This document shows positions 31,153 through 40,236 of a DNA stretch of 64,000 nt, piece by piece. The stretch's first letter is position 1, and each line of letters starts with the position of its first letter. Location: positions 1,178,001-1,242,000 of the forward strand of contig NZ_NBBJ01000001.1 in NCBI RefSeq assembly GCF_002197665.1. The letters run 5' to 3'. This DNA comes from Sphingomonas mucosissima. GTDB taxonomy: Bacteria > Pseudomonadota > Alphaproteobacteria > Sphingomonadales > Sphingomonadaceae. Position numbers and translations under genes: made by a program. The notes below the pieces were generated by a model that saw only the letters and a list, made by a program, of their open reading frames with translations, did not search any database and was not told the DNA's origin.

Positions 31153-31953
31153 ATGACCATCCGCACCATTCTCGTCGACGACGAGCCACTCGCGATCCAG
31201 GGCCTTGAGCTCCGGTTGCAGGTGCACGACGACGTCGAGATCATCGCCAAGTGCCAGAACGGGCGCGAGGCGATCAGCGCGATCAAGACTCACAAGCCCG
31301 ACTTGGTTTTTCTCGACATCCAGATGCCCGGATTTGACGGCTTCTCGGTGGTCCAGGGTCTGATGGAGGTTGAGCCGCCGCTTTTCGTCTTCGTCACCGC
31401 CTATTCCGATCACGCTTTGCGCGCTTTCGAGGCACAGGCGGTCGACTATCTGATGAAGCCGGTTGAAGAGGCGCGGCTCGCCGACACGCTGGATCGCGTG
31501 CGGCAGCGTTTATCCGAGAAGTCGAGCGTCAACGAGGCGGAAAAGCTAAAGGAGGCGCTGGCGGAGCATGCGCCCGAAGCCGCTGCCGAGATCGTCGATG
31601 GCGGCGAAGGCCCCACGGCCAACCGGTTTGAAAAACTGATCAACGTAAAGGATCGTGGCCAGATCTTCCGGGTCGACGTCGATACGATCGAGATCGTGGA
31701 GGCGGCCGGCGATTATATGTGCATCAAGACGGCGGACAACACGCTGATCCTTCGGGAAACGATGAAGGATCTTGAAAAGCGGCTCGATCCACGCCGCTTT
31801 CAGCGCGTCCATCGCTCCACCATCGTCAATCTGGATCAGGTGCGACAGGTGAAGCCGCATACGAACGGTGAGTGCTTCCTCGTCCTGGACTCTGGGGCGC
31901 AGGTAAAGGTCAGCCGCAGCTATCGCGACGTGGTCGCGCGGTTCGTTCACTAG
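31153..31953 (+). CDS. LytTR-family response regulator
   Basis: 266 residues. The receiver domain starts TIRTILVDDEPLAIQGLEL, with phospho-acceptor Asp55 in LVFLDIQMPGFDG and Lys in VDYLMKPVEEA. A linker (about 120-160) leads to the LytTR DNA-binding domain with VEAAGDYMCIKTADNTLIL and FQRVHRSTIVNLDQVRQV. It is the cognate partner of the kinase at 29949 and a transcription factor; targets are unknown, with the flanking receptors obvious candidates. Confidence 0.94.
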   Translation: MTIRTILVDDEPLAIQGLELRLQVHDDVEIIAKCQNGREAISAIKTHKPDLVFLDIQMPGFDGFSVVQGLMEVEPPLFVFVTAYSDHALRAFEAQAVDYLMKPVEEARLADTLDRVRQRLSEKSSVNEAEKLKEALAEHAPEAAAEIVDGGEGPTANRFEKLINVKDRGQIFRVDVDTIEIVEAAGDYMCIKTADNTLILRETMKDLEKRLDPRRFQRVHRSTIVNLDQVRQVKPHTNGECFLVLDSGAQVKVSRSYRDVVARFVH

Positions 31954-31961
31954 GCATGAAA

Positions 31962-31989
31962 AAGGGCCGGGAGATCGCTCCCGGCCCTT
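31962..31989. terminator. Bidirectional terminator between the LytTR regulator and a TonB receptor
   Basis: AAGGGCCGGGAG and CTCCCGGCCCTT form a perfect 12-bp stem with loop ATCG, lying between two convergent stops (31953 and 31996). On the minus strand it runs into TTTTT; on the plus strand the tail is CTTCTC. Confidence 0.88.
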
Positions 31990-31995
31990 CTCGTG

Positions 31996-34353
31996 TTAGC
32001 GCGTTTTCAGTGCGAAGGACACGCCGATGATCCGCGGCTCATTGTACACCGCGGCATTGTAGTTCTCGATCACGCCCTTGAGGTTCTTCTCACCCGACAG
32101 GTTGCGGCCGAATGCGGCAATTTCGTAGCGATCATCAGGATCGGTATAGCCAATCTTCAGCCCAGTTTCGAAGTTGCCGTTCGAGTAGAACTCGCGCGTG
32201 CGGTAGAGGACGAAGTTCGTATAGCCTTGGACGTTGAAGTCGCCGGCCACGAACAAATTGCCCTCGTTCCACAGCGGAATGTCGTAGCGTACCGCCGCGT
32301 TGAGCTGCCACTTCGGGGCGTTCGGCAGCGGATTGCCGTCGATTTGCGCAAGCACCGCAGGCGCACCGAAGATCGAGCGCGTGACCGTCGGATCCTGCAC
32401 CGTGCAGGTGACGCGTCCGTTCAGCGCGCAAACCTGCGCATAAACGCGATCGTCCTTGATCTCGGTCTTCAGCACGTTGCCACCCAGCGAGAAGCTGATG
32501 TTGCGGATCGGCCGCCACTCCAGCTCTGCCTCTACGCCCCATGCATCTGCTTTGTCGGCGTTGAAGAGCACGCCGTTGCCGTCAGCGTCGTTGCCGTTCA
32601 GCTGGATGTCGTCGACGCGCCAGTGGAATGCAGTCGCGTTCAAACGCAGGTTGGAGAAGGGTTCGCTCTTGAAGCCGAGCTCGTACGACATGATCGTCTC
32701 GGAATCGGCTGTCGTGAACGCCGAACCGAACACCGCCGAGCGGCCCTGAATGGTGGGTCCGCGGAAGCCGCGCGCAACGCGCGCGAACACGTTTACCTCC
32801 GGCGCAAGCTCATACAGTGCCGACAGGTCCCAGCTGGGCTCCTTGCCAACTAGCCGCACATTTCGCGGCGCGGTGGCCGGGAAGTTGACCGTGGCGCCCG
32901 TCATTGCCGCCTTGACCAGATCGGTGCGCTTGCGATCCTCCGTATAGCGTGCACCGCCGGTCAGCGTCAGCCGATCGCCGATCGTGTAGCTCGCCTGGCC
33001 AAACACGGCCCATGAGGTGTTGACGTTGCGCAGCCGCACCCAATTGCCCGGGTTGTTGGTGTTTGAGTTGGAGGCGACGAACGGCGCGGTCAAGAAGAAG
33101 CGGCGCTGATAAAAGTCCGTCGTGTCTCGGCTGTCGAAGTAGAATCCGCCGACCTGCCACTTGAGCGCCGTGTTCCCGCTGCTGGCGAGGCGCACTTCCT
33201 GGGTCCATTGGTCAAGGTCGCGAACGTTGCCCTGGCTTTGCCCATAGCCATTGGGCGCGCCGTTCACCGGGAAGTCGGCAGCCGCACCACCATCGGTGTC
33301 ACCACGGCTGAAGCCGGAGGTCGTCTCGTAGCCTGTGATCGACGTCAGCGTGATCCCGCCGAAGTCCCACGCGATGTTGGCCGAACCGCCGTATGTCTCA
33401 TAGGCCTGCGGATTGTTCGCCGCCTCGTCCTGGCGGATCACGTCCCGGCGGCGGGTCGGCTTGTTCGAGCCGCGCGGCAGCGCGCTGCGGTAGAAGACCG
33501 TCGAAGTGCCGTCATAATCGCGATAATGGCCGGACAGATTGATCGATAGGTCTTCGGTCGGCGTAAACAGCAGCTGGAGACGGGCGTCCTTCTCCTCAAA
33601 TCCGCCCAGCACGTTCTTGCCGCCGCGCGTTCCATCGAAGCTCGGGCCGGTATAGGCGTTGTCGATCCAATCGTCCCGGCGCTGGTACAGGCCGGAGACG
33701 CGGAATGCGAGCTTGTCCTGCACGATCGGGCCGCCGACGCCCACATCCGCCGTCAAGGTGTTGTAGGTGCCGTAGGAGAAATTCCCACGCGCCCTGAAGT
33801 CCATCGAGGGACGGATCGTGTCAAACTTGATGATGCCCGCCGTGGTATTGCGGCCGAATAGTGAGCCCTGCGGGCCACGCAGAACCTCAACCTGTGCCAC
33901 GTCAAACACCGGGTTTGATTTCAGGACCACATGCTCCAGCACGACGTCGTCCTGGATGATCGACACCGGCTGCGATGCACCGAGATAGAAGTCGATGTTG
34001 CCCAGGCCGCGGATGTAGAAGCGCGGAAAGATACGACCGGTGGTCGTTTCGGCATACAGGCCCGGCACGCGGCCAGCGAGGGCGATGATGTCCTCGCCGC
34101 CACTCTGGAATTGGCGCAGCGCGTCGCCGCGAACGGCAGTGAGCGAGACAGGTACGCGCTGCTGGTTCTCTTCGCGGCGCTCTGCAGTGACCACGATCTC
34201 GTCAAGGCCGCTGTCTGTAGCGGTGGCGACGCTCGCCCCCTGGTTCGTCTGTGACGGATCTGTTGCTTGCGCCGCGGCAAGGCCGGGCAGCGCCAGCATG
34301 GCGGTCGCAGACAGAAGAAGCGCGCGGCGCGCGGTAACGGAAGACACTCTCAT
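31996..34353 (-). CDS. TonB-dependent outer-membrane receptor
   Basis: 785 residues. Signal peptide RALLLSATAMLALPGLAAAQ. A TonB box-like stretch follows at about 49-57 (GLDEIVVTAE), then the plug with DIIALAGRVPGLYAETTTGR, FPRFYIRGLGNIDFYLGAS and VEVLRGPQGSLFGRNTTAG. The long barrel ends RIIGVSFALKTR. It resembles the iron-complex/unknown-substrate receptors that sphingomonads carry in large numbers. GAAAGGGGA stands directly before the ATG, a close spacing; a GTG at codon 3 may be used instead. It shares the terminator at 31962 with the convergent regulator. Confidence 0.9.
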   Translation of the reverse strand: MRVSSVTARRALLLSATAMLALPGLAAAQATDPSQTNQGASVATATDSGLDEIVVTAERREENQQRVPVSLTAVRGDALRQFQSGGEDIIALAGRVPGLYAETTTGRIFPRFYIRGLGNIDFYLGASQPVSIIQDDVVLEHVVLKSNPVFDVAQVEVLRGPQGSLFGRNTTAGIIKFDTIRPSMDFRARGNFSYGTYNTLTADVGVGGPIVQDKLAFRVSGLYQRRDDWIDNAYTGPSFDGTRGGKNVLGGFEEKDARLQLLFTPTEDLSINLSGHYRDYDGTSTVFYRSALPRGSNKPTRRRDVIRQDEAANNPQAYETYGGSANIAWDFGGITLTSITGYETTSGFSRGDTDGGAAADFPVNGAPNGYGQSQGNVRDLDQWTQEVRLASSGNTALKWQVGGFYFDSRDTTDFYQRRFFLTAPFVASNSNTNNPGNWVRLRNVNTSWAVFGQASYTIGDRLTLTGGARYTEDRKRTDLVKAAMTGATVNFPATAPRNVRLVGKEPSWDLSALYELAPEVNVFARVARGFRGPTIQGRSAVFGSAFTTADSETIMSYELGFKSEPFSNLRLNATAFHWRVDDIQLNGNDADGNGVLFNADKADAWGVEAELEWRPIRNISFSLGGNVLKTEIKDDRVYAQVCALNGRVTCTVQDPTVTRSIFGAPAVLAQIDGNPLPNAPKWQLNAAVRYDIPLWNEGNLFVAGDFNVQGYTNFVLYRTREFYSNGNFETGLKIGYTDPDDRYEIAAFGRNLSGEKNLKGVIENYNAAVYNEPRIIGVSFALKTR

Positions 34354-34474
34354 TCCCCTTTCAAATGATCATGGGGGCGCATGCCGTCATGTGCCTGTGA
34401 TCAGGCCTGACGGATCGTCTATGCGGCCGTGGCTCGGCTTTCCCCAACTCCGCCGTTACGCGGCGACTGCGACC

Positions 34475-34488
34475 GCTTTGTGACAAAG
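34475..34488. promoter_or_regulatory. Short palindrome upstream of the ABC-F gene
   Basis: CTTTGT-G-ACAAAG is a perfect 6+1+6 dyad at about 34476-34488, in the roughly 200-base gap between the divergent receptor and ABC-F genes. It could be an operator or part of a promoter; this is only a symmetry observation. Confidence 0.3.
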
Positions 34489-34554
34489 TATGTCCTAAAC
34501 CGCCGCGCATCAGAACTGTACGTTCTGCGCCCAAGTCTGCTAAGAGCTCGCGCC

Positions 34555-36405
34555 ATGCTTACGATCAATGGTATCACCGTGCGCCTGGGCGGGCGCGCGA
34601 TCCTCGACGGCGCGTCGGCCTCGCTGCCGCCAGGGAGCCGGGTCGGCCTGATCGGGCGCAATGGTGCCGGCAAATCGACCATGGTGAAGGTGATCGCCGG
34701 TCAGCTAGAGCCGGATGGCGGATCGATCGACATGCCGCGCGGCGCGCGGATCGGCTATATCGCGCAGGAAGCGCCGGCCGGCGATGCAACGCCGTTCGAA
34801 ACGGTGCTCGCCGCCGACCTCGAACGTGCGCGGCTGATGGAGCAGAGCGAGACCGAAGCCGATCCGGAGAAGCTCGGCGACATTTACGAGCGGCTGATCG
34901 CCATCGACGCATATACCGCGCCGGCGCGCGCGTCGCAGATCCTGCTGGGTCTTGGCTTTGACGAAGACGCACAGAACCAGCCGCTCGACAGCTTCTCCGG
35001 CGGCTGGAAGATGCGTGTGGCGCTGGCTGCCCTGCTCTTCTCCCAGCCCGATCTGCTCCTGCTCGACGAGCCCTCCAACCACCTCGATCTCGAAGCAGTG
35101 ATGTGGCTGGAGGACTTCCTACGCTCCTACCGCGCAACGATCGTGGTCGTGAGCCACGAGCGAGACTTCCTGAACAACGTGGTCGATCACATCCTGCACC
35201 TCCAGGGCGGCAAGACGACGCTCTACGTCGGCGGCTATGACGCGTTCGAACGGCAACGCGCAGAACGCATGGCGCAGATCGCTGCGGCCAAGGCCAACCA
35301 GGACGCGCAGCGGGCGAAGCTCCAGGACTATATCGCGCGCAACTCCGCACGCGCTTCCACGGCGAAACAGGCTCAAAGCCGGGCAAAGATGCTGGCAAGG
35401 ATGCAGCCCATCGCCGAGTTGGCCAACGATCCTACTCTGTCCTTTGGCTTCCCGGATCCGGAACCACTTCGCCCTCCGCTGATCACGCTGGATCATGCGA
35501 GCGTCGGCTATGGCGAGACACCGATCCTGAAGCGGCTTAACCTGCGGATGGATCCGGACGATCGCATCGCGCTGCTCGGGCGCAACGGTAACGGCAAGAC
35601 AACTCTGGCGCGGCTGGTGGCGGCACAATTGGCGCCGATGGACGGCGGCATGTCGGTCAGCAATCGAATGCGGGTCGGCTATTTCACGCAATATCAGGTC
35701 GAGGAGCTGGACTCGGACGATACGCCGCTGGCGCACATGACGCGCGTCATGCCCAGCGCAAGTCCGGCGGCCGTTCGCGCGCAGCTCGGCCGGTTCGGCT
35801 TCTCGGGCGATCGTGCGACGGCAAAGGTCGGCAAGATGTCGGGCGGTGAGCGCGCGCGCCTGGCGCTTGCGCTGATCACCCGCGAGGCCCCGCACCTCCT
35901 GATCCTCGACGAGCCTACGAACCACTTGGACGTCGATGCCCGCGAGGCGCTCGTGCAGGCGCTGAACGACTATAAAGGCGCCGTGCTGATCGTCAGCCAC
36001 GATCGTCACATGGTGGAGCTGACGGCCGATCGGCTGGTGCTGGTCGACGGCGGAACGGCACGCGAGTTCGACGGCAGTCTTGATGACTATGTCGCATTCG
36101 TGCTCGCCAAGGAGTCCAAAAGCGAGGCGAAGGCGCGCAAGGGCGATCGAAAGGCAGCGGCAGAAAAGCGGGAAAGCGACAAAGCACGGCAAAAGGACGC
36201 GAAAGAGGCCGAGGCGGAGATCGCGCGCCTTCAGGGGGAGCAGTCAGCCGTCGATCATGCGATGTTCGATCCGTCTCGTGCCGACAAGTCGCTTGCCGGC
36301 CTGACCATGACCGAGCTCATGAAGAAGCGCGCGGACTTGGTTGAACGGATCGAGGCGGCGGAGGCGCGCTGGCTGGCGGCCACGGAAGCGCTCGAAGCCG
36401 CTTAA
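34555..36405 (+). CDS. ABC-F family ATPase
   Basis: 616 residues from the ATG at 34555 (MLTINGITVRLGGRAILDG). Two ABC modules lie in one chain without membrane domains. Module one has Walker A GLIGRNGAGKST (about 33-44), signature LDSFSGGWKMR and LLLLDEPSNHLDLE. Module two has LLGRNGNGKTT, signature KMSGGERARLAL and LLILDEPTNHLDVD. The linker and a Lys/Glu-rich C-terminal coiled coil (about 520-616) match the YheS/Uup branch. ABC-F proteins act on ribosomes; the exact role (translation factor or antibiotic protection) cannot be told here. Confidence 0.94.
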   Translation: MLTINGITVRLGGRAILDGASASLPPGSRVGLIGRNGAGKSTMVKVIAGQLEPDGGSIDMPRGARIGYIAQEAPAGDATPFETVLAADLERARLMEQSETEADPEKLGDIYERLIAIDAYTAPARASQILLGLGFDEDAQNQPLDSFSGGWKMRVALAALLFSQPDLLLLDEPSNHLDLEAVMWLEDFLRSYRATIVVVSHERDFLNNVVDHILHLQGGKTTLYVGGYDAFERQRAERMAQIAAAKANQDAQRAKLQDYIARNSARASTAKQAQSRAKMLARMQPIAELANDPTLSFGFPDPEPLRPPLITLDHASVGYGETPILKRLNLRMDPDDRIALLGRNGNGKTTLARLVAAQLAPMDGGMSVSNRMRVGYFTQYQVEELDSDDTPLAHMTRVMPSASPAAVRAQLGRFGFSGDRATAKVGKMSGGERARLALALITREAPHLLILDEPTNHLDVDAREALVQALNDYKGAVLIVSHDRHMVELTADRLVLVDGGTAREFDGSLDDYVAFVLAKESKSEAKARKGDRKAAAEKRESDKARQKDAKEAEAEIARLQGEQSAVDHAMFDPSRADKSLAGLTMTELMKKRADLVERIEAAEARWLAATEALEAA

Positions 36406-36477
36406 AAAGGGTCGCCCGCTGCTGCGCAGCGCCGTAAAGGCCATTGCGTCAGCGCAACGGGTGTTCCCGTCCCTGCC

Positions 36478-36939
36478 TCAGAACGAAAGGGCGAGCCGTT
36501 CGAACATTTGTCGGGCCGGGCTTTGCTCGGGAGCACCCGCGACCTGCGCTGCATCGAGCCGCGCTACGCGCCGGTGAAGCTCGGCGCTCGCCGCAACCAG
36601 GCGTTGCGCGCGAAGCGGCAGTTCAGCGGTAATTGCCGGCACGGTGACCGGCGCTTCACCCAAACGGCGCGAGGGATGCAGCGCATCTCCTGCGCCCAGC
36701 TCTCCCGCGAAAACAGCACGCTGCGTAAGCAGCCAGGCGATCACATGCATCAGGCGGGTCGTGACCTTCAGCGATTCACAGCTGAATGTCACACGCGCCA
36801 TCGGTGTCAGGCCCTCGCGCTCTTCTCGGCCGCCTTCGTCGAAATAGCTGCGGGCGTCGTCCGCTAGCACCATCGCCTCGACATAAAGCGAATCGATCAA
36901 CCGTCGCTGAACCGACGAATCCTGCGCACCTTCATTCAT
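36478..36939 (-). CDS. rcdA: DUF1465 protein, RcdA-like CtrA-degradation adaptor
   Basis: 153 residues. RLIDSLYVEAMVLADDARSY, RVTFSCESLKVTTRLMHVIA and WLLTQRAVFAGEL match the DUF1465 family, whose studied member is Caulobacter RcdA. RcdA helps ClpXP with CpdR and PopA to degrade the cell-cycle regulator CtrA. The same function in this organism is inferred from the family, not shown. Mostly helical. The gene converges with the ABC-F gene and lies near two DUF465 genes. Confidence 0.82.
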   Translation of the reverse strand: MNEGAQDSSVQRRLIDSLYVEAMVLADDARSYFDEGGREEREGLTPMARVTFSCESLKVTTRLMHVIAWLLTQRAVFAGELGAGDALHPSRRLGEAPVTVPAITAELPLRAQRLVAASAELHRRVARLDAAQVAGAPEQSPARQMFERLALSF

Positions 36940-37019
36940 GGGCCCCAGTATCCCTCCTCGCCGCCGGGATCACAGGATCTTGTCAGCGGTGCGTCGCTCC
37001 TGGCGTCCCAAAGCGATAC

Positions 37020-37220
37020 TCAGGCGATGATGTCCGGGATGAGTTGATCCTCGATGGCCGCAATTTCGTCGCGCAGAAGCAGCTTGCGCTTCTTCAATCG
37101 GGCAAGCTGCAGCTGGTCCAGCGGCCCTTCCCTGGAAAGCGCCGCGATAGCGGAATCGAGATCGCGATGCTCGATCCGAAGCACGCCAAGCCGCGCAATT
37201 AACTGGCTGTCGTCCAACAC
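37020..37220 (-). CDS. DUF465/YdcH-family small protein
   Basis: 66 residues. The start is GTG (37218-37220) or the adjacent TTG, both after a good GAGGGAGG ribosome binding site. Helical and charged: DDSQLIARLGVLRIEHRDLD then LQLARLKKRKLLLRDEIAAI, the typical YdcH pattern of a short helical hairpin ending in a KKxKLxLKDEI helix. Function unknown. A second DUF465 gene lies 182 bases away on the other strand. Confidence 0.85.
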   Translation of the reverse strand: MLDDSQLIARLGVLRIEHRDLDSAIAALSREGPLDQLQLARLKKRKLLLRDEIAAIEDQLIPDIIA

Positions 37221-37401
37221 CCTGCCTCCCTCGTCCGGCTTCGTAGCAGAGAGTTCCGCCCCGTCGCAGTTTGTCGTTACACGCGCGAGACGTCTTGTGC
37301 GAAGCCCAGCCGGTCGATCGTTAACCCTTTTTGCCGGGGACTTTCAGCGCAATCGATGATTTACTCCTGAGTCCCGTCAAGCAAGCAAGGAGGTTCCTGA
37401 T

Positions 37402-37557
37402 ATGGAGACTGCGCATCGTTCGGCTTTGGAAGCCAAGCATGCCCTACTCGATCAGCGCATCGACGACGAACGGCACCGGCCCAAGCCCGATAGCATGTTG
37501 ATTGCAGACCTCAAGAAGCAGAAGCTGCGTCTCAAGGAAGAGATCACAGCTCACTGA
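37402..37557 (+). CDS. DUF465/YdcH-family small protein
   Basis: 51 residues, ATG at 37402 with AAGGAGG 8 bases upstream. METAHRSALEAKHALLDQRI is followed by DLKKQKLRLKEEITAH. The KKxKLRLKEEI helix is the family hallmark. Slightly shorter than the divergent paralogue at 37020 and clearly related to it. Function unknown. Confidence 0.85.
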   Translation: METAHRSALEAKHALLDQRIDDERHRPKPDSMLIADLKKQKLRLKEEITAH

Positions 37558-37572
37558 CGATATCCGCGGGTT

Positions 37573-37594
37573 CGGCGCGGAAGATCCCGCGCCG
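37573..37594. terminator. Hairpin between DUF465 gene and aldehyde dehydrogenase gene
   Basis: CGGCGCGG and CCGCGCCG form an 8-bp stem around AAGATC, between two convergent stops (37557 and 37604). No T-run, so its strength as a terminator is doubtful. Confidence 0.5.
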
Positions 37595-37603
37595 AGTTCC
37601 CGG

Positions 37604-39013
37604 TCAGCCGCCAATCTGCCGTGCCACTGCCTTTCGCGTCGCGGCGCCATAAGGCGGCTTCAGCCCGGCCAGCTTCGCCACATCCAGCTTCGATTGTTGG
37701 AAGACAGCCTTGGCGTGGCTGAAGGTCCGGAAGCCGTCGAGACCGTGATAGGATCCCATGCCCGACGGCCCGACGCCCCCGAACGGCAGATCCTCCATGG
37801 AAACGTGGAAAATTACATCGTCCAACGTTACGCCGCCAGAAATGGTGCGATCCAGCACCCGCCGCCGTTCGTCGCCATCCTTGCCGAAATAATACAATCC
37901 CAGCGGACGATCGCGCCGGTTCACTTCCGCGATTGCGCCGTCGATCCCGTCATAGCGACGCACCGGCAGTACCGGGCCAAAGATCTCCTCCTGCATCAGC
38001 GTCATGTCGTCGGTGACGTTGCGCACGATATGGAGGGGCATCTTGCGGCTGTTGGTGCTCCCGAAATCCTCGTTCGCGGGGTTCACCACGTCGATCTGCG
38101 CACCCTTGGACCGGGCGTCCTCGATCCAGTCGTTCAGTCGCTGATAATGGCGATCATTCACGATGCTGGTATAATCGGGATTGGCGAGCAACGTCGGGTA
38201 CATGGCACTGGCCGCGGACTTTAGTTCATCCACGACCGCACTCTCCTGCTCGGAAGGAACAAGCACGTAATCGGGTGCCAGGCAGATCTGGCCCGCGTTG
38301 AGCATCTTGCCCACCGCGACCCGCTCGCCGACCTGCGTCACGTCTGCGCCCTTGCCGACGATCACCGGCGATTTGCCACCAAGCTCCAGAGTTACGGGCG
38401 TCAGATTATCGGCAGCGGCATGCAGGATATGGCGGCCGATGCCGGTGGCGCCAGTGAACAGCAGGTGATCGAACGGCAGCTCTGCAAAGGCCTTGCCGAC
38501 CTCCGGCCCGCCTGAGACGAAGGCAAGCTCCGTCGGATCGAAATAGCGCGCGGCGATCTCCTCGAACAACGCGGCCGTTACGGGCGTATACTCGCTGGTC
38601 TTCACCATGGCTCGGTTACCCGCGGCAAATACGCCGGCGAGCGGCGACATGACGAGGTTCACCGGGAAGTTCCACGGCGCGATCACGCCAATGACGCCCT
38701 TCGGCTGATATTCGACCCAGGCCTTTGCACCGAGCAATCCTAGCGGAAACTGCACGCCGCGCTTCTCCGGCTTGGCCCATTTATCCAGCATCTCCAGTGC
38801 ATGGTTGATCGGCGCGATGGAGCCGCCGATGTCGGTAATCATCGACTGTTCGCGGCTGCGGTGGCCGAAATCCTCGCTTAGTGCGTCACAAAAGCGCTCC
38901 GCATGGTCCCGGATCATTGCCGAGGCGCGTTTCAGCCGGTCCTTGCGGATGGAGAGCGGCTCGGGCAGCGCGGCCATGAAGCTCTCGCGCTGGGCATCCA
39001 ATATCTCTCTCAT
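37604..39013 (-). CDS. Coniferyl-aldehyde-dehydrogenase-like NAD(P) aldehyde dehydrogenase
   Basis: 469 residues. ALDH superfamily: GVIGVIAPWNFPVNLVMSPL, FTGATGIGRHILHAAADN for the cofactor, glutamate site VTLELGGKSPVIVG and catalytic Cys in NAGQICLAPDYVL. The short chain, the CLAPDY context and the C-terminal SGMGSYHGLDGFRTFSHAKAV fit the coniferyl/long-chain aldehyde dehydrogenases. It oxidises aldehydes to acids in the cytosol; substrate not determined. It follows the minus-strand genes 39047-40480 by 33 bases and may be in their operon. Confidence 0.9.
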   Translation of the reverse strand: MREILDAQRESFMAALPEPLSIRKDRLKRASAMIRDHAERFCDALSEDFGHRSREQSMITDIGGSIAPINHALEMLDKWAKPEKRGVQFPLGLLGAKAWVEYQPKGVIGVIAPWNFPVNLVMSPLAGVFAAGNRAMVKTSEYTPVTAALFEEIAARYFDPTELAFVSGGPEVGKAFAELPFDHLLFTGATGIGRHILHAAADNLTPVTLELGGKSPVIVGKGADVTQVGERVAVGKMLNAGQICLAPDYVLVPSEQESAVVDELKSAASAMYPTLLANPDYTSIVNDRHYQRLNDWIEDARSKGAQIDVVNPANEDFGSTNSRKMPLHIVRNVTDDMTLMQEEIFGPVLPVRRYDGIDGAIAEVNRRDRPLGLYYFGKDGDERRRVLDRTISGGVTLDDVIFHVSMEDLPFGGVGPSGMGSYHGLDGFRTFSHAKAVFQQSKLDVAKLAGLKPPYGAATRKAVARQIGG

Positions 39014-39046
39014 GACGTCTCTCCCCTTTTTTATGATGTCTGATGT

Positions 39047-39490
39047 TCAAGGTGTCTGGGCAGCGCAGCCGATCAATCCGGCCACCGGCAGGATGATGGT
39101 GTCTTCGCCCGGTCGGTCCAGACGCAAGGTCCCTTGGTCGATCATCGCGCCCTGGGTCAGATCGCGCCGCGTTTGTAGCGACAGGTCGAGCGTGGCCGAG
39201 AAGCCGGCGCCCGCATATTCGGTGGTCGCGGCAAAGCCATAACCGGCGCTGCCGTTCTGCCCGGTTCGGACAAGATCGGTTGGCGTGCCATTGATCGACA
39301 CTCGCAGCGTGCCCGCCTCGGCGCCGGCCATTGCGGCAAGCACGCGCGTCTTCCCCGCGCTGAATAGATAGGCCGCGCATCCCTGTGCCGGCAGCGACTG
39401 CGGCGGCAATCCGCCGATCGGCAGGCCATCGATCGACGCAGGCGTCTTGGGCGGTTCGGCAGCCGCAAGTGCGAGCAGCAACGTAATCAT
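39047..39490 (-). CDS. Exported hypothetical protein coupled to the prepilin peptidase
   Basis: 147 residues. Starts with a short hydrophobic MITLLLALAAAEPP, possibly a signal sequence, and continues as a beta-rich domain (GCAAYLFSAGKTRVLAAMA, GTLRVSINGTPTDLVRTG). Two Cys near the ends could pair in the periplasm. No family recognised. Its ATG overlaps the prepilin peptidase stop (ATGA at 39487-39490), so the two are co-translated, which suggests but does not prove a functional link. Confidence 0.68.
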   Translation of the reverse strand: MITLLLALAAAEPPKTPASIDGLPIGGLPPQSLPAQGCAAYLFSAGKTRVLAAMAGAEAGTLRVSINGTPTDLVRTGQNGSAGYGFAATTEYAGAGFSATLDLSLQTRRDLTQGAMIDQGTLRLDRPGEDTIILPVAGLIGCAAQTP

Positions 39491-40236
39491 GGCGCGAGAT
39501 GTACCATGAGGAGCAACGCCGGGTAAGCCGCCACCGCCAGATACGTGCCAAACGGAAGCGCATCGTCACCGGCCACCGTGCGACCAGTAGCCAGCTGCCA
39601 AGCTACCAGGCCCAGTCCGACAAGCGCGGCGGTCAGCAACACGGCGGGCAGCAACTGCCATCCCAGCCAAAGCCCGATCGCACCGAACAGCTTCGGATCC
39701 GCGCCGCCCAATCCTTCGCGACCACGCAGCCGAAGATACCCGAAGCCGATCAGCCAAAGGGCACCAAAACCCACCGCCCCGCCGATCAGCCGGTCTATCA
39801 ACGGCGGTTGTAGCACGAGGCCGGCCATCACACCCGCGATCGCCAGCGCGGCGACAAGAGGGTCGGGTATCCACATCTCGGTCGCATCAAGTGCCGCGAC
39901 GAGAACCAGCATCCACCCGAACGATGCGATCAAAACCCCCGCGATGCCGCTCGCCACGATGCCAGCCAGCAATCCGACCAGAGCACAGGCGATCTCGACG
40001 CGGCCGTGGAGCGGGTCGATCCGCGCGCCGCAGCAACGCGCCGTTCCTCTCAGCCACAGAGCGCTGACGACCGGCACCAGGTCTTGGGCGCTTACAGGCT
40101 CACCGCACCCGTCGCAAAGCGAGCGACCCGCCAGCGACGAGCGGCCGGCCGGCCAGCGGATTGCTACCGTCGCAAGGAAGCTGCCGATGATGGCGCCCAG
40201 GCCGGCAAGCGCCATAGGCCAAAGAAGGTCAGACAC
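39487..40236 (-). CDS. Prepilin peptidase (A24 family)
   Basis: 249 residues. Integral membrane aspartyl protease with an N-terminal methyltransferase-type region: GSFLATVAIRWPAGRSSLAG, CDGCGEP and a later CC pair that would bind zinc. The two catalytic Asp motifs are ALDATEMWIPDPL and GLGGADPKLFGAIGLWLGW. It cleaves and methylates type IV pilin-like precursors at the inner membrane. The GTG start at 40234-40236 overlaps the upstream gene; an ATG at 40215 is possible but has no ribosome binding site. No pilin genes are nearby. Confidence 0.88.
   Translation of the reverse strand: MSDLLWPMALAGLGAIIGSFLATVAIRWPAGRSSLAGRSLCDGCGEPVSAQDLVPVVSALWLRGTARCCGARIDPLHGRVEIACALVGLLAGIVASGIAGVLIASFGWMLVLVAALDATEMWIPDPLVAALAIAGVMAGLVLQPPLIDRLIGGAVGFGALWLIGFGYLRLRGREGLGGADPKLFGAIGLWLGWQLLPAVLLTAALVGLGLVAWQLATGRTVAGDDALPFGTYLAVAAYPALLLMVHLAP

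Noticed and set aside
35119-36192. 357-codon open frame antisense to the ABC-F gene
   Set aside because: No motifs or start context; the ABC-F signature motifs lie on the other strand.
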